Shown in pieces: positions 53,593 to 64,000 of a stretch of DNA of 64,000 nt (positions within the stretch are counted from its first letter, which is position 1; each line of letters starts with the position of its first letter). A program made the position numbers and the translations under genes. This stretch comes from Paracoccaceae bacterium. Its GTDB lineage: Bacteria; Pseudomonadota; Alphaproteobacteria; Rhodobacterales; Rhodobacteraceae. Location of the stretch: NCBI GenBank assembly GCA_016124615.1, contig WGNF01000008.1, positions 186,001 to 250,000 of the forward strand. The letters run 5' to 3'. The notes below the pieces were generated by a model. The model saw nothing but the letters and a program-made list of their open reading frames with translations, made no database searches and was not told where the DNA came from.

Positions 53593-53835
53593 CTATTTCA
53601 CGAAGGGGTTGGCGTAGAGCAGCAAGAGCGCGATGACGAGGCAGTAGATCGCCATCGTCTCGATCATCGCGAGGCCCACGAACAGCGTGCGCGAGATCGT
53701 GCCCGAGGCGTCGGGCTGGCGCGCGATCGCCTCCATCGCGGCGGCAAGCGCGCGGCCCTCGCCCAGCGCCGGGCCGATCGCACCGAAGGCCACCGCAAGC
53801 GCGGCGCAAAGGACGGAAATCATCTCGATGGTCAA
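53593..53835 (-). CDS. atpE: N-type ATPase c subunit (rotor ring), Na+-site pattern
   Basis: An 80-residue hairpin of two membrane helices that form the ion-carrying ring. Key residues are Glu26 in helix 1 ([10 protein letters not shown]) and Glu59-Thr60 with Tyr64 in helix 2 ([11 protein letters not shown]). Placed on the Ilyobacter tartaricus ring, these fall at Gln32, Glu65, Ser66 and Tyr70, the sodium ligands, with Q-to-E and S-to-T changes; two acidic groups are typical of N-ATPases. The start is TTG at 53835: AGGAG lies 7 bases before it, while ATG at 53823 (76 residues) has no such site. Confidence 0.92.
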   Translation of the reverse strand: MTIEMISVLCAALAVAFGAIGPALGEGRALAAAMEAIARQPDASGTISRTLFVGLAMIETMAIYCLVIALLLLYANPFVK

Positions 53836-53845
53836 AGCGGTTCTC

Positions 53846-54511
53846 CTAGGTTTCGACGGCGCCGACGGCGGCGCCGATGTAGACGGTGGCGAGGATGGTG
53901 AAGATGTAGGCCTGAATGACGCCGATCAGCACGCCCAGCAGCATGAACGGCACCGGCAGGATGAACCCGGCCAGATAGATCAGGATCGCGAGGATCAACT
54001 CGTGGCTCATCATGTTGCCGAACAGGCGCACCATCAGCGACAGGATGCGGGTGAATTCGGAAAGCAGCGTCAGCGGCAGCAGGAACGGGTTCGGCTTCAG
54101 GAAATGACCAAGGTAGCCGCCAAGGCCCTGCACCTTCAGCCCGAACCAGTGGATCGACAGGAACACGATCAGCCCCAGCGCCGCCGGCGTCTCGATCCGG
54201 CTGGTCGGCGCCTTCACGCCGGGCAGGATGGCCGACAGGTTGGCGCTGACCACGAACAGGAACAGCGTGCCCAGCAGCGGCAGATAGGGCCCCGGATCGC
54301 GTTGCAGGATCGCGCGGATCTGATCCTCGATCGTGCCGACGAGAATTTCCAGCACGGTCTGCACCGGGCCGCCATCCGGGCGCGCCCGCCGCAGGCCGAG
54401 CCACGAGATCAGCACCAGCGCCGCCATGATGCCCCAGGTCGTCACCACCGCCCGGCTGATCGGCACCGGGCCGAGGTGAAACAGCGTCTCAAATCCGAAC
54501 GGGCTTTCCAT
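53846..54511 (-). CDS. atpB: N-type ATPase a subunit
   Basis: The ion-channel stator of Fo, 221 residues with five to six helices. The essential arginine lies in the helix [19 protein letters not shown], within the conserved RLFGN context, facing the c-ring. The C-terminal helix ends in [17 protein letters not shown]. It is short for an a subunit but usual for the N-type. ATG at 54511 has GGGA 6 bases upstream and overlaps the atpR stop. atpE follows after 10 bases. Confidence 0.94.
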   Translation of the reverse strand: MESPFGFETLFHLGPVPISRAVVTTWGIMAALVLISWLGLRRARPDGGPVQTVLEILVGTIEDQIRAILQRDPGPYLPLLGTLFLFVVSANLSAILPGVKAPTSRIETPAALGLIVFLSIHWFGLKVQGLGGYLGHFLKPNPFLLPLTLLSEFTRILSLMVRLFGNMMSHELILAILIYLAGFILPVPFMLLGVLIGVIQAYIFTILATVYIGAAVGAVET

Positions 54512-54783
54512 CAGCGGTCCCTTTGCACGAAGCGGGTCGCGGCAAGGCGGGCCACGACGAACCCCGCCGCCACCGCCAGCAACGGCGCCGCCCCCATCAG
54601 CGCGACGCGCCACAGCACCAGCCCCGCCAGCCCGAGCCGCAGCACGTAATGCAGCGCGATCCAGCCCGCGGGCGCGCCCTCGACATGCAGGCGCACCGTG
54701 CGCCACATCAGGGCGAAATAGCCCGCGCCCAGGGCCAGGCCCAAAGCGGCGTAAAGCACGATCTGCGGCAGCGTCATCGTCAT
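54511..54783 (-). CDS. atpR: N-ATPase subunit AtpR
   Basis: A 90-residue membrane protein specific to N-ATPase operons, with about three helices (LPQIVLYAALGLALGAGYFA at the start) and basic residues between. AtpR is proposed to act with AtpQ in c-ring assembly or Mg2+/ion handling; its exact role is not settled. Assigned by position in the D-C-Q-R-B-E-F-A-G order as well as topology. The start at 54783 overlaps atpQ by ATGA; an in-frame ATG at 54777 is also possible. Confidence 0.85.
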   Translation of the reverse strand: MTMTLPQIVLYAALGLALGAGYFALMWRTVRLHVEGAPAGWIALHYVLRLGLAGLVLWRVALMGAAPLLAVAAGFVVARLAATRFVQRDR

Positions 54784-55060
54784 TCCCGGTTCGCCCTCTG
54801 CCACGCCATCCAGAACCCCAACCCCGCGCCCAGCACGATGCCCAGGGCGCTCCACAGCACCAGATGCCCGGTCAACCGGTCAAGCCAGCGGCCCAGCAGC
54901 ACCCCGCCAAGGATCGGCACCACCACCAGCCAGGCCAGCGACCCGATCAGTGCCACGTTCTGCCACGGCGCCCGCTGACCCTCGGCGCGCGCCTGTTCCT
55001 CGCGCCGTTCGCGCTTTTTCACCGCTTCCTGCAGCGGGTCGATCTTCTTCGGCCGCGCGC

Positions 55061-55064
<4 letters not shown>
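54780..55064 (-). CDS. atpQ: N-ATPase subunit AtpQ
   Basis: A 94-residue AtpI-like membrane protein. A basic and acidic cytoplasmic start (KKIDPLQEAVKKRERREEQ) leads into two helices (NVALIGSLAWLVVVPILGG and LVLWSALGIVLGAGLGFWMA). This is the family expected directly after atpC in N-ATPase operons. It overlaps both atpC and atpR by ATGA. Confidence 0.87.
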
Positions 55065-57977
<2,913 letters not shown>

Positions 57978-58046
57978 CATTCCCCTCCCCTCATCCGCCG
58001 TTTTTCGGCCGGGTTTTTCACTTATCGAACATTCCCGCCCGTTTCC

Positions 58047-59603
58047 TCAATCCCGCACATGGATCCGGTAGGCCGCCCGGATCGCCGCGTCCACAACCGG
58101 GTCGATCAGGTTCCCGGCCTTGGCAAGGATCGCGTTCTTGCGCGCGATCGCCCGGTCCAGCAGTTCCGGCTTGCCGGCCTCCACCCATTCCTTCGGGCTC
58201 ATCCGGTTGGCGACGGCAGGATAGATGTATTCCGTCTGCATCAGGCTCAGCGTCTGCGCATGGCCAAGGTAGTGCCCCGGCCCCTCCAGGCAAACCTGCC
58301 GCATCGCCTCGATGTTCACCGAATCCTCGGTCACCTCGATCCCCCGCACGCAGCGCATCGCCTGCCCCAGAAGGTCATCGCCCAGCACCAGGCTTTCCAG
58401 GCTGAACCCCAGCAGTGAGGCATGCATCCCCACCGCTTCATAACACATGTTGAGGCCCGACAGCCCCGCCAGCACGTTGGTGATGCCCTGCTCCCAACCC
58501 GCCTGCATGTCCGGCAGCTTCGAGTCGCTGATGCCCGAGGCTGCGCCCCCCGGCAGGCCATAGTATTGGTGCATCTGCGCGCAGCCCGCCGTCAGCAACG
58601 CCTGTTCCGCGCTGCCACCCGACATGGCGCCAGTGCGCAGGTCGGAAACAAAGGGCCAGGTGCCGAAGATGCAGGGAAAGCCCGGCACCATCGCGTTCAC
58701 ATAGACCAGCCCTGCCAGACATTCCGCCACCGCCTGCACGATGGCCAGCGCGATCGGCGCCGGCGCCGTCGCCCCCGCCTGCCCCGCCGACAACAGCAGC
58801 ATCGGCATGCCGCCGCGCACGCAGGCCTCCATCGTGATGCAGCTTTCCTCGGCGAACTTCATCGGCGGCACGACGAAACAGTTGGAGTTCGAGACGAACG
58901 GCCGTTCCCGCCACTTGTCCTCGCCGCCCGCGATCATGTGCAGCATCTCGAAGCAGCCCTTCACATGCGCCGGGTCGCTGAACGAGGTGCCGACATGCTT
59001 CGTGGTGCCCGCGCAGCAGGCGTAAAGCGTGTTCACGTCCATCTCGTAGTTGTCGACGATGTCGCGGCAGACCATCGCGCGCTGGAAGAAGTGCACGTTG
59101 TCAAGGTGATGCGTCAGCTTCGCCGCGGCATAAAGATCGGCCGCGGTGGAGTCGCGATATTCGTTGCGCTCCAGATCGACGATATGCACCGCCGCCCCCG
59201 CGGTGCCATAATGCACCTTGGTCCCTTCCAGATGCAGATCGTACTTCGCCTCGCGGCCGTGCAGCGTGATCCCGCGCGCCGCCTTGGCCAGCATGTCCTC
59301 GACCAGCGCGCGCGGAAACCGGATGCGGCCGTCGTCGCCCAGGATCGCCCCGGCCCCGGTCAGGATTTCCACCCCCGATTTCGGCGCGTTGGCGAAGCCG
59401 ATCACCTCCAGCGCCTCCAGCGCCGCGGCGTGAATCCGCGCCATCCCCTCGGGTGTCAGCGGCTTGTACTGCCCACCCGACATGCCCGCCCGCACCGGGC
59501 GCAATCCTTCGGCAAGCGGCGCCGATCGCACCGCCACCCGGTTCGCCCGTCCACCCGCCCGACGATTGCGCGTCGGCGCACAGCCTTCCTCGATCACGTC
59601 CAT
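58047..59603 (-). CDS. MttB-family (trimethylamine methyltransferase superfamily) protein, non-pyrrolysine
   Basis: A 518-residue protein of the MttB superfamily, whose members pass a methyl group from quaternary or tertiary amines to a corrinoid protein. Matching stretches are YKPLTPEGMARIHAAALEAL, HYGTAGAAVHIVDLE, YACCAGTTKHVGTSF, SGGSAEQALLTAGCAQMHQY and EGPGHYLGHAQTL. The gene is uninterrupted: no in-frame amber codon, so it is the non-pyrrolysine branch, like glycine betaine methyltransferase MtgB. No corrinoid protein gene lies nearby. A ~40-residue N-terminal Arg-rich part precedes the core. Upstream neighbours are FAD/GcvT dehydrogenases, so a methylated-amine substrate is a fair inference. 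Confidence 0.85.
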   Translation of the reverse strand: MDVIEEGCAPTRNRRAGGRANRVAVRSAPLAEGLRPVRAGMSGGQYKPLTPEGMARIHAAALEALEVIGFANAPKSGVEILTGAGAILGDDGRIRFPRALVEDMLAKAARGITLHGREAKYDLHLEGTKVHYGTAGAAVHIVDLERNEYRDSTAADLYAAAKLTHHLDNVHFFQRAMVCRDIVDNYEMDVNTLYACCAGTTKHVGTSFSDPAHVKGCFEMLHMIAGGEDKWRERPFVSNSNCFVVPPMKFAEESCITMEACVRGGMPMLLLSAGQAGATAPAPIALAIVQAVAECLAGLVYVNAMVPGFPCIFGTWPFVSDLRTGAMSGGSAEQALLTAGCAQMHQYYGLPGGAASGISDSKLPDMQAGWEQGITNVLAGLSGLNMCYEAVGMHASLLGFSLESLVLGDDLLGQAMRCVRGIEVTEDSVNIEAMRQVCLEGPGHYLGHAQTLSLMQTEYIYPAVANRMSPKEWVEAGKPELLDRAIARKNAILAKAGNLIDPVVDAAIRAAYRIHVRD

Positions 59604-59646
59604 CGCCTACCCCATTCTTCCTGGTCGAAATACTCTCGGGGGGTGC

Positions 59647-59665
59647 GGGGGGCAGACGGCCCCCC
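59647..59665 (-). terminator. GC hairpin between the FAD/GcvT gene and mttB-family gene
   Basis: GGGGGGC-N5-GCCCCCC, just after the stop of the 59674-62115 gene, followed on the minus strand by CACCCCCCGAGAGTATTTCG. It is a plausible terminator or RNA-stability stem; the T-tract is weak, so some read-through into the MttB gene is likely. Confidence 0.5.
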
Positions 59666-59673
59666 GGCGCCCG

Positions 59674-62115
59674 TCACATCCGCACCCGCTCTGCCTTCGG
59701 GTCATACATCGGCGTCAGCGACGCCACCGCCGCCACCCGCCGCCCGGCAATCTCGATCTCGTAGGCCGAGCCCAGCACTTCGGCCGCGCTTTCACCCCGG
59801 CAGGGCACATAGCCCAGCCCGACCGCGCCGCCCAAGGCGTGCCCGTAATTGGCCGAGGTGATGATCGACACGATCTTGCCATCCCGCACCAGTGCCTCGT
59901 TGTGGAACAGCATCGGCTCGGGGTCGGTCAGCCGGAACTGCACCAGCCGCCGGTCCAGCCCGGCCTCGCGTTTGCGCAGCACCGCGTCGCGGCCGATGAA
60001 TTCGCCCTTGCCGGTCTTGACCGCAAAGCCAAGCCCCGCCTCCAGCACGTGATCCTCGTCGGTGATGTCATGGCCGAAGTGGCGGAAGGCCTTCTCGATC
60101 CGGCAGCTGTCAAGCGCGTGCAGCCCGCAGAGCGTCAGGCCCATATCCGCGCCCGCCTCGGCCAGCGCCTCGAACACATGCGCCGCCTGATCGGAAGAGA
60201 CGTAAAGCTCCCACCCCAGCTCGCCGACATAGGTCACGCGATGGGCGCGGGCGAGGCCCATACCCACCTCGATCTCGCGCGCCGTGCCGAAGGAATGCGC
60301 GGCATTGCTCAGGTCGTCCGGGCTGACCCGCGCCATCAGATCGCGCGCCTTCGGCCCCATGACGCACAGCACCGCCTCGGCCGCCGTCACATCGGTGATG
60401 ACGACGAATTCATCCGCCAGATGCTTGCGCAGCCAGGCCAGATCGCGCCGCAGCGTCGCCCCCGGCACGACGAGGAAATAGGCGGTCTCGGAAAGCCGGG
60501 TGACCGTCAGGTCGCTCTCGATGCCGCCGCGCGCGTTCAGCATCTGGGTGTAGACGATGCGCCCCACGTCCACGTCCATCTCGTTGGCGCAAAGCCGTTG
60601 CAGGAAATCGCAGGCGTCGGGCCCCTCAACCCGGATCTTGCCAAAGCTGGTCATGTCAAAGAGTCCGACACCGGTGCGCACCGCCATGTGCTCGGCCTTC
60701 TGGTTCTGAAACCAGTTCTGCCGGCCCCAGTCATAGCAATATTCCCGCGCCTGCCCCGGCGCGGCGAACCAGTTCGCCCGCTCCCACCCCGCGACCTCGC
60801 CGAAGACTGCGCCACGGTCGGCCAGATGCTGATGCAGGGGCGAGCGGCGCACGCCGCGCGCGGTTTCCACCTGCCGGTAGGGCCAGTGGTCGGCGTAAAG
60901 CAGGCCCAGCGTCTCGGTCACCCGCTCTTTCAGGTATTTGCGGTTGCGCTGGAACGGCTGGGCGCGGCGGATATCCACCTCCCACAGGTCGAACGGCGGC
61001 TCGCCATCCTCCAGCCATTGCGCCAACGCCATCCCGGCGCCGCCTGACGACACGATGCCGATCGAGTTGTACCCGGCCGCGATCCAGTAGCCCTTCAGCT
61101 CCGGCGCCTCGCCGAGGTAATACCGATCGTCCGGCGTGAAGCTTTCCGGCCCGTTGAAGAAGGTGTGAATCCCCGCCGTCTCGAACATCGGCATCCGCTT
61201 CATCGCGGCTTCGAGGATCGGCTGGAAATGGTCGAAATCCTCGGGCAGGCTGTCGAAGCAGAAATCCTCCGCAATCCCCGCCATGCCCCAGGGCTTCGCC
61301 TTCGGCTCGAAGGCGCCCAGCATCATCTTGCCGGCGTCGGATTTGTAATAGGCGCATTCGTCGGGCACCCGCAGCACCGGCAGGTGGCCCAGGCCCTCGA
61401 TCGGTTCCGTCACCAGATAGAAATGCTCGCAGGCGTGCAGCGGCAGCGTCACGCCCGAGGCCGCCGCCAGATCGCGCCCCCACATGCCGCCGCAGTTGAT
61501 GACGATATCGGCCGCGATATGGCCGCGCCCCTCGACGCTTTCCCAATCCACCCCGGTCACTTTCGCGCCGTTGTCAGTGACGCGCAGCACCTTCACCCCC
61601 TCGGCGATCTGCGCGCCACGCATCCGCGCGCCCTTGGCCAGCGCCATCGCGATATTGGCCGGGTCGCACTGGCCATCCAGCGGCAGATGCACCGCGCCCA
61701 CGACATCGCCGACCTCGATATGCGGATACATCCGCTTCACCTCGGCCGGGCTGATCTCGCTGACATCCACGTCGAAGGCGCGCGCCAGCGTGGCCTGCCG
61801 CAACAACTCCTCATGCCGGTCCTTGGTCAGCGCGACCGAGATCGAGCCGACCTGCCGCATCCCGGTTTCCACCCCAGTCTCGGCGGCCAGCTTCACGTAG
61901 AGGTCGGCGGAATACTTCGCCAGCCGGGTCATGTTCTGCGAGCCGCGCAACTGCCCGATCAGCCCCGCCGCGTGCCAGGTGGTGCCGCAGGTCAACTGCT
62001 TGCGTTCCAGCAGCACCACGTCCTTCCAGCCAAGCTTGGCGAGGTGGTAGGCCAGCGAGCAGCCGGAAATGCCGCCGCCGATGATCACGGCGCAGGCTTT
62101 GGCGGGAAGGGTCAT
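59674..62115 (-). CDS. FAD-dependent dehydrogenase with GcvT domain (dimethylglycine/sarcosine dehydrogenase-like)
   Basis: An 813-residue two-domain enzyme. The DAO-type FAD domain (1-~370) has GGGISG at 13-18, the TTWHAAG segment with His48 at the position where relatives attach FAD, and a GYNSIGIVSSGGAG end motif. A linker leads to the GcvT aminomethyltransferase-type domain (~430-810: GVGLFDMTSFGKIRVEGPDA, YVGELGWELYV, HALDSCRIEKAFRHFGHD), which binds tetrahydrofolate and captures formaldehyde-level carbon as methylene-THF. Relatives demethylate N-methylated glycines. Overlaps the MDR gene by ATGA upstream. Confidence 0.9.
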   Translation of the reverse strand: MTLPAKACAVIIGGGISGCSLAYHLAKLGWKDVVLLERKQLTCGTTWHAAGLIGQLRGSQNMTRLAKYSADLYVKLAAETGVETGMRQVGSISVALTKDRHEELLRQATLARAFDVDVSEISPAEVKRMYPHIEVGDVVGAVHLPLDGQCDPANIAMALAKGARMRGAQIAEGVKVLRVTDNGAKVTGVDWESVEGRGHIAADIVINCGGMWGRDLAAASGVTLPLHACEHFYLVTEPIEGLGHLPVLRVPDECAYYKSDAGKMMLGAFEPKAKPWGMAGIAEDFCFDSLPEDFDHFQPILEAAMKRMPMFETAGIHTFFNGPESFTPDDRYYLGEAPELKGYWIAAGYNSIGIVSSGGAGMALAQWLEDGEPPFDLWEVDIRRAQPFQRNRKYLKERVTETLGLLYADHWPYRQVETARGVRRSPLHQHLADRGAVFGEVAGWERANWFAAPGQAREYCYDWGRQNWFQNQKAEHMAVRTGVGLFDMTSFGKIRVEGPDACDFLQRLCANEMDVDVGRIVYTQMLNARGGIESDLTVTRLSETAYFLVVPGATLRRDLAWLRKHLADEFVVITDVTAAEAVLCVMGPKARDLMARVSPDDLSNAAHSFGTAREIEVGMGLARAHRVTYVGELGWELYVSSDQAAHVFEALAEAGADMGLTLCGLHALDSCRIEKAFRHFGHDITDEDHVLEAGLGFAVKTGKGEFIGRDAVLRKREAGLDRRLVQFRLTDPEPMLFHNEALVRDGKIVSIITSANYGHALGGAVGLGYVPCRGESAAEVLGSAYEIEIAGRRVAAVASLTPMYDPKAERVRM

Positions 62116-63146
62116 GGATTGGGCTCCGGGGGAACAAGGACAAGCTTGCCGGGATAGCGCCCGGCGGCCAGATCGGCCTGCGCGGCGGCAATGTCGCGCA
62201 GCGGGTAGGTTTTCGACACCACGGGGCGCAGCCGCGCGGTGTTGATGATGGTCACAAGGCCCGCAAAGACCTCGCGCGGCTGGTGGGTGGCGCCGTAGAT
62301 CGTCAGGTCGTTCAGGTAGATCGTGCGCAGGTCGCCCTGCACCAGCGGGCCGCCCGCGGCGCCCGAGGTGGCATAGCGCCCGCCGGGCACCAGCGCTTCC
62401 AGCCGGTCGGCCCAGCCGTCGCCGCCGACCACGTCGATCACCACGTCAAAGCGGCGCGCGGGCGGCGGATCGGCGCGGTCCAGCACCCGGGCCCCCGCCG
62501 CGCGTACCGCCTGCGCCTTGGTCAGGCTGCATTGCCCCGTCACCTCGGCGCCGCGCAGCAGCGCCAGTTGCACCGCCGCCAACCCGACCCCGCCCGAGGC
62601 GCCGGTAACCAGCACGCGTTCCCCCACCGCCACCCGCGCGCGGGTCAGCAGGTTGTGCGCGGTGCCATAGGCGCAGGGCATCGCGCCGATTTCCACATCC
62701 GATAGCGCCGAGGCGCTGACATCGTGCAGATGCCGCGCGGGCACCACGCAGTATTGCGCGAAGGCGCCATCGTATTCCGAGCCGATGGCGACGAAATGCA
62801 GCGGGTTGGCCCCGGTCGGCTCGCCCTGATTGGTCGGGCAGATCACCCGCGCGCCGGGCGCCAACCCCTCCACCCCCGCCCCCAGGGCTACCACCCGGCC
62901 GCAAAGGTCCGACCCCTGGATGCGCGGAAAGGCAATCTCGCCCGCCCAGCCCGCGCGCCCCTCGCCCTTGCCGTACCAGCCCAGCCGGGTGTTGACGTCG
63001 GTCGCGTTGACGCCCGCCGCCAGCACGCGCACCAGCACCTCGCCCGGCCCCGGGCGCGGCACCGGCAGATCGTCGCGCCACACCAGCATGTCGGGCCCGC
63101 CGTGGCCGACAAGCTGCACACCCGACATGACGGCAGGCTGGCTCAC
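62112..63146 (-). CDS. MDR-family zinc-free NADPH oxidoreductase (quinone oxidoreductase-like)
   Basis: A 344-residue medium-chain dehydrogenase/reductase. The N-terminal GroES-like domain (GPGEVLVRVLAAGVNATDVN) is followed by the Rossmann motif VTGASGGVGLAAVQLA near 175-190. The catalytic and structural zinc cysteines of true alcohol dehydrogenases are absent, so it fits the zeta-crystallin/quinone reductase branch. GTG at 63146 is chosen because it overlaps the upstream stop by 4 bases and has AAGGA 7 bases before it; ATG at 63128 is an alternative. Its substrate is unknown; the neighbours suggest handling a product of methylated-amine breakdown. Confidence 0.84.
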   Translation of the reverse strand: MSQPAVMSGVQLVGHGGPDMLVWRDDLPVPRPGPGEVLVRVLAAGVNATDVNTRLGWYGKGEGRAGWAGEIAFPRIQGSDLCGRVVALGAGVEGLAPGARVICPTNQGEPTGANPLHFVAIGSEYDGAFAQYCVVPARHLHDVSASALSDVEIGAMPCAYGTAHNLLTRARVAVGERVLVTGASGGVGLAAVQLALLRGAEVTGQCSLTKAQAVRAAGARVLDRADPPPARRFDVVIDVVGGDGWADRLEALVPGGRYATSGAAGGPLVQGDLRTIYLNDLTIYGATHQPREVFAGLVTIINTARLRPVVSKTYPLRDIAAAQADLAAGRYPGKLVLVPPEPNP

Positions 63147-64000
63147 GCCCGGATCCTTTCGTTCTTCGCGTCCCACGGCGCACCCTCCAGCACGGTCGCC
63201 GGCCGACGCGATCCGAACACCTCAACCTCCAGCCGGGTGCCGGGCACCGCCAGATCGGCCTTCACCATGCCCAGCGCCAGACAGCGGCCGACGCGGAAGC
63301 CCCAGCCGCCCGAGGTGGTTTCCCCCACCACCCGGCCGTCATGCCAGAGGGTCGACATGTAGGGCGGATCGGTATCGCCCGGCAGCACGTCCAACACCAC
63401 GAAGCTCTTGCTGACCCCCGCCTGCTTTTCCGCCGCCAGCGCCGCCTTGCCGCGGAAATCCGGCTTCGACCAGTCCACGAACCGCTCCAGCCCGCCCTGC
63501 AGCACGGTGTAATCGGTGGAAAGGTCGCCCTTCCACGCCCGGTAGCCCTTCTCGATCCGCAGGCTGTCCAGCGCGAACATGCCGAAGGGTTTCAGCCCAT
63601 GCACCTCGCCCGCGTCCATCACGGTGTCATAGACCGCCTGCGTGTGCGCGGTCAGCGAGTGAACCTCCCACCCCAGTTCCCCGGCGAAGGACACCCGCAT
63701 CAGCATCACCTCGGCCCCCGCCAGCTGCGCCTGCTGCCAGGTCAGCCACGGCTTCGTCAGGTCGGCATCAGCCACCGCGGCAAGGATGTCACGCGCGGCC
63801 GGGCCGGTGAGGATCTGGCAGGACCAGTCGTCGGTCTCGTCGACGAGGCTCAGCCCCGGATCGAGATGTTTCACCAGCCAGTCGCGATCATGCGCCTGCG
63901 CGGTGGCGGCGGTGATCAGCCACAGCTCATCCTCCGCCAGCCGGCACAGCGACATTTCGGTGACGATCCGCCCCTTGTCGTCGGCGAAATAGCCCAAGCC
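63143..64000 (-). CDS. Second FAD/GcvT dehydrogenase-like protein, C-terminal part (runs off the window)
   Basis: Only the 3' portion (about 285 residues) is inside the window; the start lies beyond base 64000. The visible part is a GcvT-type domain: SFAGELGWEVHSLTAHTQAV, FALDSLRIEKGYRAWKGDLS and VGETTSGGWGFRVGRCLAL, ending in APWDAKNERIRA. It is parallel to, but clearly different from, the 59674-62115 protein, so the locus holds two such enzymes. Whether an FAD domain precedes it cannot be seen, although the beginning ADDKGRIVTEMSL matches the inner part of that fusion. Its stop overlaps the GTG start of the MDR gene. Confidence 0.85.
   Translation of the reverse strand, partial: GLGYFADDKGRIVTEMSLCRLAEDELWLITAATAQAHDRDWLVKHLDPGLSLVDETDDWSCQILTGPAARDILAAVADADLTKPWLTWQQAQLAGAEVMLMRVSFAGELGWEVHSLTAHTQAVYDTVMDAGEVHGLKPFGMFALDSLRIEKGYRAWKGDLSTDYTVLQGGLERFVDWSKPDFRGKAALAAEKQAGVSKSFVVLDVLPGDTDPPYMSTLWHDGRVVGETTSGGWGFRVGRCLALGMVKADLAVPGTRLEVEVFGSRRPATVLEGAPWDAKNERIRA

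Noticed and set aside
58047..59603. A pyrrolysine-type methyltransferase with an amber codon
   Set aside because: The frame is continuous from ATG to the stop without an internal TAG, and no pyl genes are seen.

Overview
The window is GC-rich DNA from an alphaproteobacterium, most likely a Rhodobacterales (Paracoccaceae-type) organism. The evidence is the codon usage, an IalB-family protein, a DtxR-type MntR with MntH, an Agrobacterium-like type VI secretion system (T6SS) without tssJ, and tandem dimethylglycine-dehydrogenase/GcvT-type enzymes beside an MttB-family protein. Genes are tightly packed with many ATGA overlaps. No tRNA, rRNA, CRISPR array, insertion sequence or prophage was recognised, and no gap between genes exceeds about 300 bases (the largest is 24129-24400).

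Bases 1-3936 hold metabolic genes on the + strand: the tail of a histidinol-dehydrogenase-family gene, an OFA-type MFS transporter, an orphan suppressor-of-fused (SUFU) domain protein and a D-erythronate dehydrogenase-like SDR.

Bases 3956-42955 form a large T6SS island in two divergent arms. The minus arm is tssK-tssL-tssM-tagF-pppA-ppkA, with two small secreted proteins and a PAAR spike tip beyond ppkA. The plus arm is vgrG-DUF6931-fha-tssA-tssB-tssC-hcp-tssE-tssF-tssG-tssH, followed by a DUF1036 protein, a caspase-fold protein that has lost both catalytic residues, and a transglycosylase-like protein. Between the arms lies a ~2,555-residue autotransporter gene with its own predicted promoter and a strong terminator. 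The kinase (PpkA), phosphatase (PppA), FHA reader and TagF form the known threonine-phosphorylation control circuit, and TssL carries two plausible N-terminal threonine targets. No tssJ lipoprotein gene is present; TssL instead has a C-terminal OmpA-like peptidoglycan-binding domain.

Bases 42960-50497 hold a manganese module (mntH and divergent mntR with two related operator-like sites), a crotonase-family enzyme, an IalB-family protein, an unrecognised membrane protein, a metallo-beta-lactamase/beta-CASP RNase-like protein and a SulP/STAS anion transporter.

Bases 50494-56937 (minus strand) are a complete N-type ATPase operon in the order atpD-C-Q-R-B-E-F-A-G. The c subunit has residues matching the Na+-site positions, there is no separate delta gene, and the b subunit has a delta-like tail. 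A perfect 12-bp inverted repeat lies upstream of atpD.

Bases 57078-64000 (minus strand) hold a methylated-amine/one-carbon module: two FAD/GcvT dehydrogenase-like proteins (one running off the window), a zinc-free MDR oxidoreductase, an MttB-family protein and a 3-hydroxyisobutyrate-dehydrogenase-family enzyme.
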